Source: Flagellimonas taeanensis (GTDB taxonomy: Bacteria > Bacteroidota > Bacteroidia > Flavobacteriales > Flavobacteriaceae). Taken from it: a stretch of 64,000 bases of DNA. The number at the start of each line of letters is the position of its first letter. The first letter of the stretch is position 1. Made by a program: the position numbers and the translations under genes. The notes beneath the pieces are model-generated. The model was not told the DNA's origin and ran no database searches. It saw only the letters and a program-made list of their open reading frames with translations. The DNA lies in assembly GCF_003584105.1 (NCBI RefSeq), contig NZ_QXFO01000019.1, forward strand, positions 36,185 through 100,184, written 5' to 3'. Of the stretch, positions 46,435 to 55,601 are shown in pieces.

Positions 46435-48885
46435 ATGACCCGATTTTTATTTTTCGCCGCCATCCTCATTGTCTTCCCCACCCACTCCCAACAATTGAAA
46501 TCTCCCTCTGAATTTTTGGGATATGAACTTGGAACGGAATTTACCCGCCATCACGAAGTGGTGGATTATTATGAATATTTGGCCGAAGCAGCCCCTGATA
46601 GGGTAAAACTTACCGTTTACGGACAGACCAATGAACGTAGGCCCCTATTGCTGGCCTATGTGTCTTCCCCTGACAACATTGCCAATCTGGAAACCATACG
46701 TCAAGAGCATTTAATGAGTACCCAAGGAAATGGAAATTCTACCAAGGCCATTGTGTGGCTCAGCTACAACGTGCATGGAAACGAAAGTGTGAGCACGGAG
46801 GCCTCGATGAAAACCATCTATGAGCTTTTGACCACCAAGGGCTCCTATCTGGAAAACACCGTCGTCATCATGGACCCCTGTGTCAACCCTGATGGGCGCG
46901 ACCGCTACAGCAATTGGTACAATCAATACAAGAACACACCCCATCAAGTGGATCCCAACAGTAAAGAGCACAATGAGGGATGGTGGAACGGGCGTAGCAA
47001 CCACTACATGTTTGACCTGAACCGCGATTGGGCATGGCTCACCCAAGTGGAAAGCCAACAACGCATCAAAATGTTCAATGATTGGCTTCCCCATGTGCAT
47101 GTGGACTTCCACGAACAGGGAGTGGACAATCCCTACTATTTTGCTCCCGCTGCAGAACCCTACCATGAGGTCATCACAAATTTTCAACGGGATTTTCAGG
47201 TTATCTTGGGAAAAAACCACGCCAAGTATTTTGATGCCAACGGTTGGTTCTATTTTACCAAAGAAGTTTTTGACCTTTTCTATCCCAGCTACGGGGACAC
47301 CTTTCCCATTTATAACGGCTCCATCGGGATGACCTACGAACAAGGGGGAAGTGGAAGGGCAGGCCTAGGGATCATTACTGGAATCGGTGACACGCTTACG
47401 CTCAAGGACAGGATTGCCCATCATTTCACCACCGGGCTGTCCACAGTAGAGGTTTCTTCGCAAAATGCCAAGAAGCTGAATGAGGAATTCAAAAAATTCT
47501 ACCAAAACCAAAACTTCAAGTACAAAAGCTACGTCCTCAAGGGCAACAAAGACAATTTGGACGCCCTGAAATCGCTCTTGGAAAAACACGAAATCCAGTT
47601 CGGAGATCTTTCCTCCGGCTCGTACAAAGGCCACGCTTATGGCTCTGGAAGCAATGGAAGCATGTCCGTTGACAAAAATGGAATGGTGGTCTCCACCAAC
47701 CAGCCCAAGGGCACCTTGGTACAGGTCCTCTTTGAACCCAGTGCCAAACTAACGGACTCGTTGACCTATGATATTACTGCATGGTCATTGCCCTATGCCT
47801 ATGGATTGGAGGCCATTGCCTCCACTTCCTTGGTTACACCCCAAAGCAATGGGGATGCTGTGTCCAAATCTATGATCAACCCCAACAGCTATGCCTATCT
47901 TACGGACTGGAACAGTCTAAAGGATGCCAAATTTTTGGCCGAACTTCTCAAAGAGGGCATTCGTGTGCGAAAAACCGACCATCCCTTTTCCATTGACGGC
48001 AAGTCTTTTGAACGCGGCACGTTGATCATCACCAAAGGTGACAACACCCATGACCCCAATTTTGTCCAAAAACTACAATCCATCGCGGATACCTTTCAAA
48101 AAGAAATCGTGTCCACCGGCACAGGGTTTGTGGACTCTGGAAAGGATTTTGGTTCATCCTACGTGCAAATGATCACCGAGCCCAAGATTGCAGTACTTTC
48201 CGGTGGGCCTACATCGACACTTCGCTTTGGTGAGATATGGCACTTTTTTGAACAACAACTGCACTATCCCTTGACCGTGATCGATGACGAATATGCCAAA
48301 AGGGTAGACTTGGGCAAATACAATATTCTTATCCTGCCCGATGGCCGATACGGCAACTATTTTGATGAGGACCAACTTTCCGAATTGAAGGATTGGGTAA
48401 GAAAAGGAGGCAAGATCATTGCTATGGGGGGCGCTATCAATGCCATTGATGGGGAAAAAGGTTTCGGCATCAAGGTAAAAGAAAAGGAAAAAGAGACTGA
48501 ACAGATCAATACCCCGCTTCCATACGAAGATGCTGAGAGGGAACAGATAAAAGATGCCATCACTGGAGCGATCTTCAAAACCAAAGTGGACAATACCCAC
48601 CCACTGGCCTACGGCTATGGATTGGATTACTTTACCTTGAAACTGGGCAGTTCCAGTTACGATTATCTGGACGGCGGCAATGCCGTTTACATTGAGGACA
48701 GCACCAAACCTTTTTCCGGTTTTGCAGGCAGTAAAGCACAAAAGAAAATCTCAAAATCCTTGGTCTATGGTTCCGAGCAATTTGGCAAAGGCCATGTTAT
48801 TTATATGGTGGACAACCCATTGTTCAGGGGCTTTTGGGAAAATGGAAAACTGTTTTTTGCCAACGCACTCTTCATGATCAACTAG
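46435..48885 (+). CDS. M14 zinc carboxypeptidase with C-terminal amidotransferase-like domain
   Basis: 816 residues with a signal peptide (to about 19). The M14 domain (about 35-345) has the zinc ligands His114 and Glu117 in NVHGNES, the third His in HVHVDFHEQG, and the catalytic Glu in GMTYEQGG. After a linker, residues about 590-815 look like a class-I-glutamine-amidotransferase-type fold (KIAVLSGGPTSTLRFGEIW; YNILILPDGRYG; GGKIIAMGGAINA), without an obvious catalytic Cys. Exported, probably periplasmic or secreted. The domain pairing is widespread in Bacteroidota and its substrate is unknown. Confidence 0.88.
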   Translation: MTRFLFFAAILIVFPTHSQQLKSPSEFLGYELGTEFTRHHEVVDYYEYLAEAAPDRVKLTVYGQTNERRPLLLAYVSSPDNIANLETIRQEHLMSTQGNGNSTKAIVWLSYNVHGNESVSTEASMKTIYELLTTKGSYLENTVVIMDPCVNPDGRDRYSNWYNQYKNTPHQVDPNSKEHNEGWWNGRSNHYMFDLNRDWAWLTQVESQQRIKMFNDWLPHVHVDFHEQGVDNPYYFAPAAEPYHEVITNFQRDFQVILGKNHAKYFDANGWFYFTKEVFDLFYPSYGDTFPIYNGSIGMTYEQGGSGRAGLGIITGIGDTLTLKDRIAHHFTTGLSTVEVSSQNAKKLNEEFKKFYQNQNFKYKSYVLKGNKDNLDALKSLLEKHEIQFGDLSSGSYKGHAYGSGSNGSMSVDKNGMVVSTNQPKGTLVQVLFEPSAKLTDSLTYDITAWSLPYAYGLEAIASTSLVTPQSNGDAVSKSMINPNSYAYLTDWNSLKDAKFLAELLKEGIRVRKTDHPFSIDGKSFERGTLIITKGDNTHDPNFVQKLQSIADTFQKEIVSTGTGFVDSGKDFGSSYVQMITEPKIAVLSGGPTSTLRFGEIWHFFEQQLHYPLTVIDDEYAKRVDLGKYNILILPDGRYGNYFDEDQLSELKDWVRKGGKIIAMGGAINAIDGEKGFGIKVKEKEKETEQINTPLPYEDAEREQIKDAITGAIFKTKVDNTHPLAYGYGLDYFTLKLGSSSYDYLDGGNAVYIEDSTKPFSGFAGSKAQKKISKSLVYGSEQFGKGHVIYMVDNPLFRGFWENGKLFFANALFMIN

Positions 48886-49000
48886 AAACCTTAGACAGTT
48901 GATTATAAAATATTTAGTTCATATTTTCAGGATGATAGAAGGTGCATTGAAATCCAAAATTTTGTATCTTTAGAAGTACATACACATAAAATTTTTGGAT

Positions 49001-50311
49001 ATGCAACTGAACAGATCATTTCCACTCTCGTGGAAAACCCCGCCAACATTGTTGCTCGCAATGCTTGTTCTGACAATGGTTGGCACCACCAAGGCCCTTG
49101 CATTCCAAGAAGGTGCCGTTGATTTTGACCAATATAGTGGCGAAGTAGTGGACGAATCCACTAACAAACCTTTGGTCTTTGCCACACTCACCGTGGAAGG
49201 CACCAACATTAGCACCATAACCAATACCGAAGGGAACTTTCTCTTAAAAGTCCCTAAAAACAGTGCCAGTACAAATGTGATCGTTTCCTTTTTGGGATAC
49301 CGGACCCAAAGCGTTCCCCTATCCGAATTGGAACCCGAAAAAAACAAAATCGCCCTTACGGTATCTGTTACCCAATTGTCAGAGATCAATATCAATGCCC
49401 CGCGGGACGCTATGGCATTGGTAAGGGAAACCATGGCCAAAAGGGATGAAAATTATTTTGGCGAACCGACATTGATGACCGCTTTTTATAGGGAGACCAT
49501 TAAACGTAGAAGAAGAAACGTATCCTTGGCCGAAGCGGTGGTGAATATCTACAAGACTCCCTACAGTTCCAATAGGGACGACGCCGTTGAACTCTACAAA
49601 GCACGGAAGAGTACGGATTATAGCAAATTGGATACTGTGGCGCTCAAACTTCAGGGCGGGCCCTACAACACCCTGTACGTCGATGTCATGAAGTATCCCG
49701 AATACCTCTTTGCCAATGAATCCATTTCCAACTATAAATTTTCATTTGACCGATCCATCAGGGTCAACGATGCATTGATCTATGTCATCAAATTTGCCCA
49801 ACATGAAAATATTCCTGACCCATTATATCAGGGAGAACTCTACATCGATGTGGAAAAAAGGACACTGACCAGTGCCATTTTCTCCTTGAACATTACTGAC
49901 AGGGACAAGGCAGCGGAACTTTTTGTCCGAAGGAAACCTGCCAAAGTGGATGTCTGGCCCACCCAAGTTGCCTACAGGGTAGATTATCGGGAAAAAGATG
50001 GAAGATGGTATTATGGGTATAGTAGCGTTTCCATGGAATTTAAAGTAGACTGGGCCGACAAGTGGTTCAATTCCGTGTACAGCATGACCGCTGAAATGGC
50101 CATAACCGATTGGGAAAAAAATATGGGTGGGGATTTTCCCAAGAACCGGGAACGGATCAAGAAATCCATCATCATGGGAGATGAGGCGATAGGATTCACC
50201 GACTCTGATTTTTGGGGCGAATACAACATCATCGAACCCGAAAAATCCATAGAATCGGCCATACGCAAGATACAACGGCAATTGCGCCGCGATGAGCGGA
50301 ACAGTGATTAG
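49001..50311 (+). CDS. DUF5686-type outer-membrane protein with regulatory-like domain
   Basis: 436 residues from ATG 49001; an upstream TTG was rejected. A signal peptide (to about 36) is followed by a carboxypeptidase-regulatory-like beta-sandwich (about 45-130; SGEVVDESTNKPLVFATLTV) and a region with the start of the DUF5686 family (ALVRETMAKRDENYFGEPTL followed by FYRETIKRRRR). It is shorter than full DUF5686 proteins (about 800 residues), so the large barrel half is missing and this is a soluble or periplasmic short version. Function unknown. Confidence 0.75.
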   Translation: MQLNRSFPLSWKTPPTLLLAMLVLTMVGTTKALAFQEGAVDFDQYSGEVVDESTNKPLVFATLTVEGTNISTITNTEGNFLLKVPKNSASTNVIVSFLGYRTQSVPLSELEPEKNKIALTVSVTQLSEININAPRDAMALVRETMAKRDENYFGEPTLMTAFYRETIKRRRRNVSLAEAVVNIYKTPYSSNRDDAVELYKARKSTDYSKLDTVALKLQGGPYNTLYVDVMKYPEYLFANESISNYKFSFDRSIRVNDALIYVIKFAQHENIPDPLYQGELYIDVEKRTLTSAIFSLNITDRDKAAELFVRRKPAKVDVWPTQVAYRVDYREKDGRWYYGYSSVSMEFKVDWADKWFNSVYSMTAEMAITDWEKNMGGDFPKNRERIKKSIIMGDEAIGFTDSDFWGEYNIIEPEKSIESAIRKIQRQLRRDERNSD

Positions 50312-50394
50312 TTTCAGATAGCTCCCTCAATTTTTTTGTGCATATATTTACTTTGGCTTTTGCCATCGGTAACTTATATTGTAATGCACAACCA

Positions 50395-51447
50395 ATGTCC
50401 AAACGAAGAAACTTTCTAAAATCAGTGACCGCTCTTGGGGCCACTACCCTATTGCCCCAGATCGGATGGGGAAATGAACAACTGTCCACCCCAAATCCAA
50501 TCATCAAACCCAAAAAACTAAAAAAGGGGGACACCATTGGCCTAGTCGCGCCTGGCTATGCCATCAAGCCCGAAGTCTTACAAAAAGCGTTGGACACCTT
50601 GGAGGAAATGGGGTTCAAAACGTATCACACACATCGCATATTGGGTAATTATGGTTATTTCAGCAATACGGACGAAGAGCGAGCCATGGATGTGAACCAG
50701 ATGTTTGCCAACCCGGAAGTGGACGGTATTCTCTGTGCCCGTGGCGGTTATGGCTGCACCCGAATCCTGGACCGTTTGGATTACAATAGCATTCGGAACA
50801 ACCCAAAGGTACTCATCGGGTTCAGTGACATTACCGCATTGATACAGGCCATCTACAAAGAAACTGGGCTGGTCTGTTTCCATGGCCCCGTCGGCAGCAC
50901 TTTGGATGATTCCTATAGCCAAAAGTATTTTAAAAAAATCCTGATGAAGGGAAAGGATGCCCAAACCATCAAAAATGCAAAACTGAAAGATCCAGAGTTT
51001 CTGAAAAATCCTGAATATGAGAGGTATGTCATTACCCCGGGAAGCTGTCAAGGCGAACTTGCAGGAGGAAGCCTTACCTTGGTCAATGCACTGATAGGCA
51101 CCCCCCACGAAATTGATTTTACGGACAAACTGGTGTTCTTGGAAGATGTGGAAGAAGCTCCGTACCGCATAGACCGTATGCTCACCCAACTCATTGAAGG
51201 CCCTACATTTTCCAAGGCCAAAGGAATCATCATCGGGGTCTGTAAAGGATGTGATCGTGAAAAAAACGATACCAACTTCACCCTTAAAGAAGTCATCATG
51301 GACAGGATAGTGCCCTTAGGCATTCCCGCTGCCTATGGGATGAGTTTTGGACATGTCCCCAACAACTTTACACTTCCCGTGGGTATCCAAGCAGCCTTCA
51401 ATGCCGATGAAATGGGTCTGGAACTGCTGGAGGCTGGGGTTTTGTGA
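50395..51447 (+). CDS. LD-carboxypeptidase (S66), Tat-exported
   Basis: 350 residues from ATG 50395; the longer frame adds an implausible extension before the twin-arginine signal SKRRNFLKSVTALGATTLL. The S66 fold shows the nucleophile region GFSDITAL with GPVGS after it, ARGGYGCTRIL, and the Glu/His-bearing segments LVFLEDVEEAPYRIDRM and YGMSFGHVPNN. It trims the terminal D-Ala from the tetrapeptide of peptidoglycan (LdcA type), here in the periplasm rather than the cytoplasm because of the Tat signal. A DUF5686-type gene lies just upstream. Confidence 0.9.
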   Translation: MSKRRNFLKSVTALGATTLLPQIGWGNEQLSTPNPIIKPKKLKKGDTIGLVAPGYAIKPEVLQKALDTLEEMGFKTYHTHRILGNYGYFSNTDEERAMDVNQMFANPEVDGILCARGGYGCTRILDRLDYNSIRNNPKVLIGFSDITALIQAIYKETGLVCFHGPVGSTLDDSYSQKYFKKILMKGKDAQTIKNAKLKDPEFLKNPEYERYVITPGSCQGELAGGSLTLVNALIGTPHEIDFTDKLVFLEDVEEAPYRIDRMLTQLIEGPTFSKAKGIIIGVCKGCDREKNDTNFTLKEVIMDRIVPLGIPAAYGMSFGHVPNNFTLPVGIQAAFNADEMGLELLEAGVL

Positions 51448-51557
51448 CGCATTTCTAAATGAAATCGCTTCTCTAATCATCAAAAAAACATACTACGGCC
51501 ATTCCACAAGATTAGAATGCTTCACAACAAAAAAGAATCCGCATTTGGATGTATTTC

Positions 51558-51565
51558 TATATTTG
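51558..51565 (+). promoter_or_regulatory. -7 box before barrel gene 51595
   Basis: A perfect TATATTTG ends 29 bases before the ATG. It matches the box in front of the paralogous barrel at 6007-6519. Confidence 0.45.
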
Positions 51566-51594
51566 ACCCCATAAAACATAAATTTTATCTAAAC

Positions 51595-52110
51595 ATGAAA
51601 AGAATTGTATTAGCGACCGTTGCTGTAATTGCGTTGGCCTTTTCTGCGCAAGCACAAGACGTTAGATTTGGAGCCACTGCAGGTTACCTGAACGCCAGGG
51701 CAAGTGTTAAAGCTGACGGACTCAGCATCTCCGCTTCAGAATCTGGTTTTTACGTAGGGGCTGTAGCTGACTTTATGGTCTCAGAGAGTTTCAGTGTCCA
51801 ACCAGAACTTCTCTTTGCAAGCATTGATGAAAGCAATGGTCTTTTGCTTCCGATTTTGGGCAAATTTGCCATCTCGGAAAAATTCAATTTTCAAGTTGGT
51901 CCACAACTGGTCTTTTCCTTGGAAGATACCCCGGAGGACTTTAGCAGTGTTGAGTTTGACATTGCAGGCGGAATCGGCTATGACATTAACGAAGATTTCT
52001 TCATTGAGGCCAGATACTCCTTTCAGATCAACAACTCCTACACCGGTAGCGAGGATGTAAAAGTCAGAGGCAATTATTTGACCATCGGGATGGGATACAA
52101 GTTCTTATAG
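51595..52110 (+). CDS. outer-membrane beta-barrel protein
   Basis: 171 residues from ATG 51595 (MKRIVLATVAVIALAFSAQAQ signal); the longer frame spans the promoter. It is an eight-strand-type barrel with the terminal strand TIGMGYKFL. It is a paralogue of the product of 6007-6519, with the same segment order and shared QPELLF, GPQ and EARYSFQ-like pieces. Own promoter and terminator. Role unknown. Confidence 0.82.
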   Translation: MKRIVLATVAVIALAFSAQAQDVRFGATAGYLNARASVKADGLSISASESGFYVGAVADFMVSESFSVQPELLFASIDESNGLLLPILGKFAISEKFNFQVGPQLVFSLEDTPEDFSSVEFDIAGGIGYDINEDFFIEARYSFQINNSYTGSEDVKVRGNYLTIGMGYKFL

Positions 52111-52134
52111 GAACTCTTCTTATCGAACCAATAC

Positions 52135-52166
52135 AAAAGGGAGCAGTGAATTACTGCTCCCTTTTT
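52135..52166. terminator. bidirectional terminator between barrel gene and rocD
   Basis: AAAAGGGAGCAGT and ACTGCTCCCTTTT form a 13-bp perfect stem with a 5-base loop and T runs on both strands, between convergent genes. Confidence 0.9.
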
Positions 52167-52188
52167 ATTTTTAAATTACATATGACGG

Positions 52189-53433
52189 CTACTTGGAGAA
52201 ATCCCGTAGTGTCTTAGTGATAATGGAAACGCAGTCCATCAATTGTTCGCGGTTCATCACCAAAGGTGGGGCAAACCGGATAATGTTCCCGTGGGTCGGC
52301 TTGGCCAAAAGGCCATTCTCCTTCAGGGCCATGCAGATGTCCCAAGCTGTGGAACTGTCCTCACTATCATTGATCACGATGGCATTCAGCAATCCCTTTC
52401 CCCGAACTTTTTCTACCAAATCACAAGTGGGGATGAACTTGTTCAGCTCTTCCCGGAACAATTCCCCCAATTCCTGTGCATTTTGGGCCAGCCCCTCTTC
52501 CTTGACCACTTCCAAGGCCGCCATGGCCACGGCAGCGGCAATTGGATTCCCACCAAAAGTACTTCCATGACTTCCCGGGGTGATGACTCCCATGACGTTA
52601 TCATTGGCCAAAACCGCAGAAACAGGATAGACCCCTCCTGAAAGTGCCTTGCCCAAAATCAAAATGTCCGGCTTTACCCCTTCATGGTCCACGGCCAACA
52701 TTTTCCCTGTCCGGGCAATCCCGGTCTGGACCTCATCGGCAATAAAAAGAACATTGTATTTTTCACAAAGGGCCTTGGCCTTTTTCAGATAGCCTTCGGA
52801 AGACACATAAACACCTGCTTCGCCCTGTATCGGCTCCACCAAAAACCCGGCTACATGTGGATTGGCCTCCAACGTCTTTTCCAAGGCCGACAGGTCATCG
52901 TAAGCAATCTTGATGAAACCTTCGGTATAGGGACCATAGTCCGTTCGGGCCACAGGGTCATTGGAAAAAGAGATAATGGTGGTGGTCCTTCCATGAAAAT
53001 TGTTCTCGCAAACCACAATTTGGGCCTGGTCTTCAGGAATTCCTTTTTTTTGGTAGGCCCATCGCCTGCAAATCTTCAACGCAGTTTCGACGGCCTCTGC
53101 CCCGGTGTTCATGGGCAAGAGCTTGTCAAACCCAAAAACAGAGGTGGCATACTGTTCGTATTTTCCCAACATGTCATTGTAAAAAGCCCTGGAGGTCAGG
53201 GTGAGCGTCTTGGCTTGGTCCATTAGGGCGCCAATGATCTTGGGATGGCAATGCCCTTGGTTCACCGCCGAATAGGCAGAAAGGAAATCATAGTACCTTT
53301 TCCCTTCCACATCCCATACGTAAACGCCTTCCCCTTTGCTTAAAACAACGGGCAGCGGATGGTAATTGTGGGCTCCGTACTTGTTTTCCAAATCGATCGC
53401 TTGCTGCGAAGTCAAATGCTCTAAAACAGTCAT
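52189..53433 (-). CDS. rocD: ornithine--oxo-acid aminotransferase
   Basis: 414 residues of the class III PLP aminotransferases. The Schiff-base Lys is in LILGKALSGG, the PLP-stacking region is NTGAEAVETALKI, and the Asp is in LFIADEVQTGIART. Ornithine delta-aminotransferase is the best match, judging from MTVLEHLTSQQAIDLENKYG at the N-terminus and the FSAYSAVNQGHCHPKI-type motif. It makes glutamate-semialdehyde from ornithine and 2-oxoglutarate. Monocistronic. Confidence 0.95.
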   Translation of the reverse strand: MTVLEHLTSQQAIDLENKYGAHNYHPLPVVLSKGEGVYVWDVEGKRYYDFLSAYSAVNQGHCHPKIIGALMDQAKTLTLTSRAFYNDMLGKYEQYATSVFGFDKLLPMNTGAEAVETALKICRRWAYQKKGIPEDQAQIVVCENNFHGRTTTIISFSNDPVARTDYGPYTEGFIKIAYDDLSALEKTLEANPHVAGFLVEPIQGEAGVYVSSEGYLKKAKALCEKYNVLFIADEVQTGIARTGKMLAVDHEGVKPDILILGKALSGGVYPVSAVLANDNVMGVITPGSHGSTFGGNPIAAAVAMAALEVVKEEGLAQNAQELGELFREELNKFIPTCDLVEKVRGKGLLNAIVINDSEDSSTAWDICMALKENGLLAKPTHGNIIRFAPPLVMNREQLMDCVSIITKTLRDFSK

Positions 53434-53636
53434 TTCAATAATGATTAAATTGATAAAACAACCTTTCCTACTGTACCTTTATTCTTTCGGAGTCCCGAAA
53501 AAGCAGCGTGGGAGAGAAATCATCCCTTGGAGTGGCCGCAAATTACAAATTATTGACCAAAAATTATGGGGATGGTATGGCCAAAGTTTTAGGGTCAATT
53601 TAAGAAGCTCCACAATGACAAATACTAAAAAGAGGT

Positions 53637-53644
53637 TACTTTTG
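53637..53644 (+). promoter_or_regulatory. -7 box immediately before rlmD
   Basis: A perfect TACTTTTG ends only four bases before the rlmD ATG, so a message starting here would be leaderless. Confidence 0.4.
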
Positions 53645-53648
53645 CCGC

Positions 53649-55061
53649 ATGCGAAGAAAGAATAAACGACAGACGTTTGAACAGGTAGAAGTCATCGATG
53701 CCGGGGCCAAAGGAAAATCGGTGGGAAAAGCACCGGATGGCAGGATCATCTTTCTATCCAATGCCGTTCCGGGCGATGTGGTGGATGTGATGACCACCAA
53801 AAAGAAAAGTGCCTATTTTGAAGGTGTGGCCACTCACTTCCATACCTTTTCCGACAAAAGAACAGCTCCCGAATGCCAACATTTTGGGACGTGCGGTGGG
53901 TGCAAATGGCAACATATGGGCTATGGACACCAACTGTATTTCAAGCAACGGGAGGTCGAGAACAACCTCAAACGCATCGGGAACCTGGAACTTCCAGAGG
54001 TCAGTGCCATTTTAGGCTCAAAAAACGAGTATTTCTACAGGAACAAGATGGAATTTTCTTTTTCCAACAGCAGATGGCTCACCCAAAAAGAAATTGTCTC
54101 GGACAGGGATTTTGAAGATCGAAATGCCTTGGGTTTCCATATTCCTGGTATGTGGGACAAAATCTTGGATATCAAAAAATGTCATCTTCAGGAAGATCCT
54201 TCCAATGCCATCCGCCTAGAGGTCAAAAATTTTGCCAACGCAAACAATCTCGCTTTTTTTGACCCCAGAAACCAAAAGGGATTGCTACGAACGCTTATGA
54301 TACGGACGGCATCCACCGGGGAAATCATGGTACTCATCCAATTCTTTGAGGACCAAAAAAAGGAAAGGGAACTCTTGCTGAACCATTTGAAACAAAAATT
54401 CCCAGAGATCACTTCTTTGCAATATGTGATCAACCCCAAACAGAACGATACGATCTACGACCAAGAAGTGGTCTGTTTTTCTGGCCGCGACCATATTTTT
54501 GAGGAAATGGAAGGGCTGCGGTTCAAGATAAATGCCAAATCGTTTTACCAGACCAATTCGGAACAGGCCCATGTGCTCTACAACGTGGCTAGGGATTTTG
54601 CCGGACTCACTGGAAATGAACTGGTGTACGATCTATATACCGGCACGGGGACCATTGCCCAATTTGTATCCAAAAAGGCCAAAAAAGTGGTGGGCGTGGA
54701 ATCCGTTCCCGAAGCTATTGAAGATGCCAGGGCCAATGCGGTCCTGAACGGCATTTCGAATGTGGAATTCTTTGTGGGCGATATGAAAAATGTGTTCAAT
54801 GATGCTTTCATCACCCAACACGGCAGCCCCGACGTCATCATTACCGACCCCCCAAGGGACGGCATGCACAAACAGGTGGTGGAGCAATTGCTCCAAGTGG
54901 CACCGCCCAAAATCGTCTACGTAAGCTGCAACAGTGCCACCCAAGCAAGGGACTTGGCATTGATGAAGGATACCTACAAAGTGACCAGGGTGCAGCCCGT
55001 GGATATGTTCCCGCAGACCCATCACGTGGAAAATGTTGTACTTTTGGAAAAACGGGTGTAA
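53649..55061 (+). CDS. rlmD: 23S rRNA (uracil-C5)-methyltransferase RlmD/RumA family
   Basis: 470 residues: an N-terminal TRAM domain (about 5-65), an iron-sulfur cluster with CQHFGTCGGC and a later Cys (KKCHL), and a SAM-dependent methyltransferase core with DLYTGTGTIAQF, TDPPRDGMH and the catalytic Cys in YVSCNSATQARDL. It methylates U1939-type uracils of 23S rRNA. The next gene follows 30 bases later; the same neighbourhood (DUF6452, DUF6048) is common in Flavobacteriaceae. Confidence 0.93.
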   Translation: MRRKNKRQTFEQVEVIDAGAKGKSVGKAPDGRIIFLSNAVPGDVVDVMTTKKKSAYFEGVATHFHTFSDKRTAPECQHFGTCGGCKWQHMGYGHQLYFKQREVENNLKRIGNLELPEVSAILGSKNEYFYRNKMEFSFSNSRWLTQKEIVSDRDFEDRNALGFHIPGMWDKILDIKKCHLQEDPSNAIRLEVKNFANANNLAFFDPRNQKGLLRTLMIRTASTGEIMVLIQFFEDQKKERELLLNHLKQKFPEITSLQYVINPKQNDTIYDQEVVCFSGRDHIFEEMEGLRFKINAKSFYQTNSEQAHVLYNVARDFAGLTGNELVYDLYTGTGTIAQFVSKKAKKVVGVESVPEAIEDARANAVLNGISNVEFFVGDMKNVFNDAFITQHGSPDVIITDPPRDGMHKQVVEQLLQVAPPKIVYVSCNSATQARDLALMKDTYKVTRVQPVDMFPQTHHVENVVLLEKRV

Positions 55062-55091
55062 TTGTTGAATTAAAATCCGCTACTATCTGGA

Positions 55092-55601
55092 ATGAAGAGA
55101 ATAATCCCCATCCTGCTTGTCCTATCAATACTCATCTATTTTTCTTCCTGTGAAAAAGATGACATCTGTGTCAACGGGGACACACCGCTTCTGGTCATTG
55201 GTTTTTTTGACATAGAAGATACCACTGTCGCCAAGGATGTACCCTCGCTCCGCATCAAAGAAGTGATTTTGGACAGTACCCTTAACACCTTCACTGACCG
55301 GACCGATTTGGACTCGATAGGGATTCCACTCCGGAACGATGTGACCAGCACCGCATTTGCCTTTATCAACGATTCTGCCGATGATGAAGAGACCGATGCG
55401 GAAACGGGAAACATCGATTCCTTGACCATTTCCTACACCACAAGGGAAAATTTTGCTTCCCGGGCATGTGGGTTCGTGATCAATTACGATGGCCTCAGCA
55501 TTACGCTCCCCGAAAGTGCTAATAATTGGATCCAGGACATTTCCGTTGTCCAACAAACCATTGAAAACTCCAACAACATCCATGTCAAGATATTTCATTA
55601 G
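55092..55601 (+). CDS. DUF6452 lipoprotein
   Basis: 169 residues. A lipoprotein signal (IYFSSC) is followed by EKDDI, which resembles the acidic surface-export signal of Bacteroidota lipoproteins. The mature part has two further Cys (ICVNGDTPLL and RACGFVINYDG) that could pair. The DUF6452 name is from memory of proteins with the same neighbours. It overlaps the next gene by 20 bases, arguing for joint expression and a shared outer-membrane role. Confidence 0.75.
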   Translation: MKRIIPILLVLSILIYFSSCEKDDICVNGDTPLLVIGFFDIEDTTVAKDVPSLRIKEVILDSTLNTFTDRTDLDSIGIPLRNDVTSTAFAFINDSADDEETDAETGNIDSLTISYTTRENFASRACGFVINYDGLSITLPESANNWIQDISVVQQTIENSNNIHVKIFH

